Positions 6,803 through 9,586 of a DNA stretch of 9,586 nucleotides are shown here, one piece after another; the stretch's first letter is position 1, and the number at the start of each line of letters is the position of its first letter. Below the pieces are notes generated by a model. The model saw nothing but the letters and a program-made list of their open reading frames with translations, was not told the origin of the DNA and ran no database searches. Made by a program: the position numbers and the translations under genes. This DNA is from Burkholderiaceae bacterium. Its GTDB lineage: Bacteria > Pseudomonadota > Gammaproteobacteria > Burkholderiales > Burkholderiaceae_C. The stretch is from positions 1 to 9,586 of the forward strand of contig JAISNB010000036.1 in the NCBI GenBank assembly GCA_031276435.1. The letters are read 5' to 3'.

Positions 6803-7030
6803 GCGGGCGCGTGGATGGTGCTGAAATCAGCCCGTGATGGCGCGTGCTTTATTTAGGCCTGAATAAATTAAAACTGGACAACAAAAGGAATGCGGGTGAT
6901 GATTGTCGTTGCGCGAGGACTTTTGCATCATGACAAACCATACAGCAAAATAGATAACGCACTGCCGCCCTGTACCCAAATTTTGCAATGCCAAGGTTGC
7001 GTCAAAGCAGTCTCAGCAAGTCTTTTGGGG
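6803..7030. other. AT-rich spacer between convergent rsmA and the PIN gene
   Basis: 228 bases, clearly AT-richer than rsmA from about 6845 onward. It contains the palindrome at 6848-6867 (listed) and a small open frame at 6890-7036 (listed). GCTG-AAAT-CAGC (6820-6831) is a weak hairpin without a T-run, so no clear factor-independent terminator for either convergent gene is seen. The change of base composition just after the rsmA stop suggests a junction between core and acquired DNA near 6840 (inference). Confidence 0.5.
6848..6867. repeat. 20-bp AT-flanked palindrome
   Basis: TTTATTTAGGCCTGAATAAA is self-complementary apart from one T/G position in each arm. It could be an operator, a weak bidirectional terminator hairpin, or the end of an inserted segment. 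An 11-base part of it (TATTCAGGCCT on the minus strand) recurs at 7723-7733. Confidence 0.4.
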
Positions 7031-7036
7031 TCATAG
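6890..7036 (+). CDS. Possible small protein, 48 or 45 residues
   Basis: A short frame with starts at ATG 6890 or ATG 6899 ends at TAG 7034-7036. AGGA (6886-6889) lies 9 bases before the second ATG, an acceptable ribosome-site spacing. The product starts about MIVVARGLLHH and carries two Cys close together (CQGC). I recognise no family. Its 3' end overlaps the 3' end of the convergent PIN gene by six bases. It may well be a chance frame in AT-richer DNA. Confidence 0.15.
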   Translation: MRVMIVVARGLLHHDKPYSKIDNALPPCTQILQCQGCVKAVSASLLGS

Positions 7037-7447
7037 AGTTGCTCTGGCACATACAGAATGCATACGAATTTCTTGCACTCGAAACATTGGCTTGTCAGGT
7101 TTTTCCGCTGTCGCAAATTCATCGATTCTAGCTTCAATGGCGGTTGCTACGTGGATTGCGTCCATGGCTGCGATACCATATTGCCTCGCCAGTGCATGCG
7201 CCTTGTCGAGCACATCCATTTTCCAACTCAGCCGTTCTGCTTGTCTGAATATATCCTCATAGAATGCCGTTTCCTTGTCTTGTTTGTTGTAGAGTGGCTT
7301 GGGCATAACTTCCAGCCATACTGCATCGCTGAGCACCAGCGAACGCTCTGGATCTTCCAGGATTGCCATCGCCCTTTCGTTGATGTGTTTTTGTCCACGA
7401 AATGCAGCGATCAACAAGCAGGCATCCAGGTATGTACGTCTAGACAT
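7031..7447 (-). CDS. PIN-domain ribonuclease toxin, VapC-like
   Basis: 138 residues, a usual VapC length. PIN toxins are Mg-dependent RNases that cut tRNA, rRNA or mRNA and are held inactive by a cognate antitoxin. The N-terminus MSRRTYLDACLLIAAFRG gives acidic D8; SDAVWLEVMPK gives E46; AAMDAIHVATA gives D96. The fourth position falls in FATAEKPDKP (E115/D118), where many family members have T-x-D. An EKP version is, from memory, typical of one PIN subgroup. The start is ATG 7447 rather than an in-frame ATG at 7501, because it overlaps the upstream stop by 8 bases, is preceded by GGGGG 8 bases upstream, and begins right before the first PIN strand. It is the last gene of a three-gene operon and is AT-richer than the chromosomal neighbours. 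Confidence 0.85.
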   Translation of the reverse strand: MSRRTYLDACLLIAAFRGQKHINERAMAILEDPERSLVLSDAVWLEVMPKPLYNKQDKETAFYEDIFRQAERLSWKMDVLDKAHALARQYGIAAMDAIHVATAIEARIDEFATAEKPDKPMFRVQEIRMHSVCARATL

Positions 7448-7766
7448 CGCCGATTCCCCCGCGCCGCCTGCGGAGTTCATCCTCCAGGCCATCCTCGTCA
7501 AGGAGCTTTCCGCCTTCTTCCAAATAGGCGCGGCGCAAGGCCATCAGCCTTTGGCCAAAAGCAGTACGTGGCTGGTATTCCCTCGCGGCGAGGTCGCCAG
7601 AGCCGATCACTATTTTGGTATCAATATTTTCACAATGATAAATACAAACTAAAGATGATTGCGAAAAATTGGCATCTGTCGACACTGTACCCAGCAATGC
7701 AGTGACAAGAATGCTGCTGACGTATTCAGGCCTGTATATCACATCATTTGAAAGATTTCCAGTCAT
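7440..7766 (-). CDS. Antitoxin-like partner of the PIN toxin, with an unfamiliar N-terminal half
   Basis: 108 residues. The C-terminal part (about 66-103, with FGQRLMALRRAYLEEGGKLL, then an acidic turn and RRRRGG) resembles the toxin-binding ends of small antitoxins encoded just before PIN genes: an amphipathic helix, a GGKLL turn and a charged tail. Residues 1-65 do not resemble the short DNA-binding or linker segments I know for such antitoxins; they contain a CIYHC pair (41-45) and strand-like stretches. The start at ATG 7766 is well supported, since it comes one base after the stop of the upstream gene with GGAG (7777-7774) seven bases before it. An internal GTG at 7610 would give a conventional 53-residue antitoxin, but it lacks a ribosome site. 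The stop overlaps the toxin start, as expected for a coupled toxin-antitoxin pair. Confidence 0.7.
   Translation of the reverse strand: MTGNLSNDVIYRPEYVSSILVTALLGTVSTDANFSQSSLVCIYHCENIDTKIVIGSGDLAAREYQPRTAFGQRLMALRRAYLEEGGKLLDEDGLEDELRRRRGGIGDV
7723..7738. repeat. Palindrome inside the antitoxin-like gene
   Basis: TATTCAGGCCTGTATA is self-complementary except for one position per arm. It shares TATTCAGGCCT with the minus strand of the palindrome at 6848-6867, about 870 bases away. It lies within codons for the N-terminal residues IYRPEY, so coding constraint may explain it. It could be a self-regulation operator if the antitoxin or TIGR04255 protein binds DNA (speculation). Confidence 0.25.
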
Positions 7767-7767
7767 A

Positions 7768-8526
7768 TCAGTACTCCGGGTTCAGGGCATTGATTGCTTC
7801 TTGCGTCAGCAATTTTTCAAAGAATAAGGACTTGGAACGGTCATGCAGGTGATCAATCTGATTTTTTACCACATTCCATCCATCCGGTGTCGCAGTAGCA
7901 AATGTTTCCATGTCCAAAATGGAACCAGTCTGACTTCCATCGGGAAATCTTGTTTCTGCTGGTGTTACTATTTGCACGACATGCGTGCAATTGCCATCCG
8001 GCAATTCCAGCCGTAGTTGCAGTGGCAGGCCATGGATTTTTTGTTGCCCCACTTTGAGTGAAATCTGCAAGGCGCTCAAATCCGGAGCCGGATGCAACGC
8101 CAGCAGATCGAGGTAGCGCAATGAATGGCGTCGCGGCCGTGGAATCAGCCCGCTTTTTTCCACGATCTCAATCAGCAGGTGAATCTTCTCCTTGAAGGCA
8201 GACCATCCGGAATAAGGCTTTCGGCAGTTGAGCGTAAGCACGCGGTCTCCAACCTGGAAAAGAAAGGGTTTGTCCTGTTCTTCCATCCGGTACTTGGCGG
8301 CAAAGCGCAAATTGGGGTCGAGTTGGACAACGGGTGCGGGAAAGTCGGCAATGGGCAGGCGGTGAAGCCGCAAGCCGGGATGGTGCGCTTTCAGTTCGGC
8401 GTACAACACGCCGGGAAGGATGTCTCCCACTGATTGGCTGGGCGCAGGTTCAAACTGAATCTGCCAGATGGCTTCGATCAGCGGCTCTCTCTTGAGACGC
8501 TTGGGGATGATGGGGTGGGCGGTCAT
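7768..8526 (-). CDS. TIGR04255 family protein, function unknown
   Basis: 252 residues, the length I associate with this family. Recognisable features in order: an N-terminal L-x-R-E-P-L-I-E-A-I segment (11-20); FLFQVGDRVLTLNCRKPYSGW followed by a long helix (about 88-125); RRHSLRYLDLLAL (about 132-144); a D-M-E-T-F strand (about 205-209); and a C-terminal segment with H-x-x-x-K-x-L-F-F-E-K-L-L-T-Q-E. No signal peptide, membrane segment or known catalytic motif is visible, so it is probably a soluble cytoplasmic protein. The biochemical role of the family is unknown to me. The start ATG 8526 has GGAG six bases upstream (8536-8533). Its stop is one base from the next start, so it heads a three-gene unit with the antitoxin-like and PIN genes. 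Base composition is markedly lower in GC than rsmA and galE. Confidence 0.85.
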   Translation of the reverse strand: MTAHPIIPKRLKREPLIEAIWQIQFEPAPSQSVGDILPGVLYAELKAHHPGLRLHRLPIADFPAPVVQLDPNLRFAAKYRMEEQDKPFLFQVGDRVLTLNCRKPYSGWSAFKEKIHLLIEIVEKSGLIPRPRRHSLRYLDLLALHPAPDLSALQISLKVGQQKIHGLPLQLRLELPDGNCTHVVQIVTPAETRFPDGSQTGSILDMETFATATPDGWNVVKNQIDHLHDRSKSLFFEKLLTQEAINALNPEY

Positions 8527-8536
8527 GTCAGGCTCC
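8527..8536 (-). promoter_or_regulatory. Shine-Dalgarno site of the TIGR04255 gene
   Basis: GGAG (8536-8533) lies six bases before ATG 8526. This is the clearest ribosome site in the window and fixes the start of the operon's first gene. The further 68 bases up to galE show no convincing -35/-10 pair. Confidence 0.6.
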
Positions 8537-8581
8537 AGTACGTGAGAGTTTAATGCATGGGAAGCCTACCCTGCGGCGCAA

Positions 8582-8605
8582 AGCGGGGGCCTGCCTTTGC
8601 CCGCT
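8582..8605 (-). terminator. Possible weak terminator hairpin after galE
   Basis: On the minus strand AGCGGG (8605-8600) pairs with CCCGCT (8587-8582), or as a slightly longer bulged stem, and is followed only by TTTG. There is no proper T-run. If it fails, galE transcription would read into the TIGR04255 operon 78 bases downstream. Confidence 0.25.
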
Positions 8606-9586
8606 CAGTCCCAGAACGCGGGGTATTTGCGGTGCCAGGCCAGCGCGTGGCTGACAATGGCCGATAACTGCGCGTATTGCGGCGTCCAGCCAAGCAGCGC
8701 GCGCGCCTTGTCCGCGCTGGCGACCAGCCGGGCCGGATCGCCCGCGCGGCGTCCGGCCATTTGGCAGGGCACTGGCAGATTGGCCGCCGCCTGCACCGCC
8801 GCGATCACTTCCATCACGCTGTAGCCCGTGCCATTGCCCAGATTCATTTGGGCCGACGCGCCGCCCTGGCGCAGATAATCCAGCGCCAGAATGTGCGCCT
8901 GCGCCAGATCCACGACATGGATGTAATCGCGGATGCAAGTGCCATCGGGCGTCGGAAAATCCTGCCCAAACACCGACAGCGCGCCGCGCTGCCCGAGCGC
9001 GGCGCCAATGGCCAGTGGAATCAGGTGCGTTTCGGGGTCGTGCGCCTCGCCCAGCGAGGCATCGGGGTGTGCGCCAGCGGCGTTGAAGTAGCGCAGGCAC
9101 ACGCTGCGCAAACCGTGCGCCCGCTCATAATCGGGCAGCAATTGCTCGACCAGCCATTTGCTGCGGCCATAGGGGTTGATGGGGCGCTGCGGGTGCCGCT
9201 CGTCAATCACATCGGCCTGCGGCTCGCCAAAAATAGCCGCCGTGGACGAGAAAATAAAATGCCTGACCCCGCAGGCCGCCAGCGTATTGAGCAGCGCAAT
9301 GGTGCGGGCCACGTTGTTGTCGTAATACTTGCCCGGCTGTGCCACCGATTCGCCCACCTGGATGAACGAGGCAAAATGCATCACCGCGTCCACGGCATGG
9401 GCCTCGATGGTCTGGCGCACAACGGCGGCATCGGCCACATCGGCCACGATCAGCGGCGCGCCGCGCACGGCCTGCCGGTGCCCGGCGCTCAAATTGTCCA
9501 GCACCACCGTGGCGCAACCGCGCGCCTGCAATGCGCGCACCACGTGCGATCCGATGTAGCCCGCGCCGCCAACGACGAGGACGCTG
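8605..9586 (-). CDS. galE: UDP-glucose 4-epimerase GalE (N-terminal codon(s) cut off by the window edge)
   Basis: 326 codons are visible. The extended short-chain dehydrogenase fold interconverts UDP-glucose and UDP-galactose (possibly also the N-acetylated forms) with bound NAD, supplying sugars for LPS and exopolysaccharide. The frame is open to the right edge, and the first visible residues SVLVVGGAGYIGSH hold the Gly-rich NAD motif, so only one or a few residues including the start are missing. A frame starting at GTG 9543 is not the true start because it would remove this motif. Numbered from the first visible codon, the catalytic site reads FSSTAAIFG, with Thr at 115 in the place of E. 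coli S124, and PYGRSK with Y139 and K143. NNVARTIALL and CLRYFNAAGA are also typical. GC-rich codon use like the core genes marks the return to chromosomal DNA. It runs in the same direction as the TIGR04255 operon, 78 bases ahead of it. Confidence 0.95.
   Translation of the reverse strand, partial: SVLVVGGAGYIGSHVVRALQARGCATVVLDNLSAGHRQAVRGAPLIVADVADAAVVRQTIEAHAVDAVMHFASFIQVGESVAQPGKYYDNNVARTIALLNTLAACGVRHFIFSSTAAIFGEPQADVIDERHPQRPINPYGRSKWLVEQLLPDYERAHGLRSVCLRYFNAAGAHPDASLGEAHDPETHLIPLAIGAALGQRGALSVFGQDFPTPDGTCIRDYIHVVDLAQAHILALDYLRQGGASAQMNLGNGTGYSVMEVIAAVQAAANLPVPCQMAGRRAGDPARLVASADKARALLGWTPQYAQLSAIVSHALAWHRKYPAFWD

Noticed and set aside
7058..7705. 215-residue open frame on the plus strand opposite the PIN and antitoxin-like genes
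   Set aside because: It is antisense to PIN motifs with the expected acidic residues and good ribosome sites. The frame's own product resembles nothing I know.
8605..9543. galE starting at GTG 9543
   Set aside because: The NAD-binding motif GGAGYIGS lies upstream of this codon in the same open frame, so the true start is beyond the window edge.

Overview
The window is high-GC chromosomal DNA (roughly two-thirds G+C by eye in most genes) from a betaproteobacterium, most likely Burkholderiales and perhaps Comamonadaceae-like. The evidence is the arrangement of an AmgK-like kinase divergent from lptD-surA-rsmA and the sequence character of LptD. No rRNA or taxonomic marker beyond RsmA is present, so the family-level guess is inference.

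Layout. Positions 1-860 hold no convincing gene. They carry a dense cluster of short palindromic repeats of two families: four units ending in a conserved GTGGCAATCC-type arm, and five C/G-rich CCCTC...GAGGG hairpin units. Next come an APH-fold sugar kinase resembling AmgK (862-2031, minus) and a 100-bp divergent control region. An overlapping plus-strand operon follows: lptD (2132-4525), surA (4518-5933) and rsmA (5933-6802). Each gene overlaps the next by a few bases, so translation is probably coupled. pdxA, which sits between surA and rsmA in Escherichia coli, is absent here.

Positions about 6803-8526 are visibly AT-richer than both flanks and look acquired. This stretch has a 228-bp AT-rich spacer and a tightly packed minus-strand operon of three genes: a TIGR04255-family protein, a 108-residue protein whose C-terminal third looks like a PIN-partner antitoxin, and a VapC-like PIN-domain toxin. 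All three have good Shine-Dalgarno sequences and adjoin within 1 to 8 bases. The window ends with galE (minus), which lacks only its extreme N-terminus at the right edge.

How the genes work together. AmgK-like kinase, LptD, SurA and GalE all serve the cell envelope: sugar recycling, LPS insertion, outer-membrane protein folding and UDP-sugar supply. RsmA is a housekeeping ribosome-maturation enzyme. The TIGR04255/antitoxin-like/PIN operon is the accessory part and the best candidate for an incompletely described system. The strongest case is that TIGR04255 is a third component of a toxin-antitoxin or defence-like module. That is inference from gene packing and composition, not demonstrated function.
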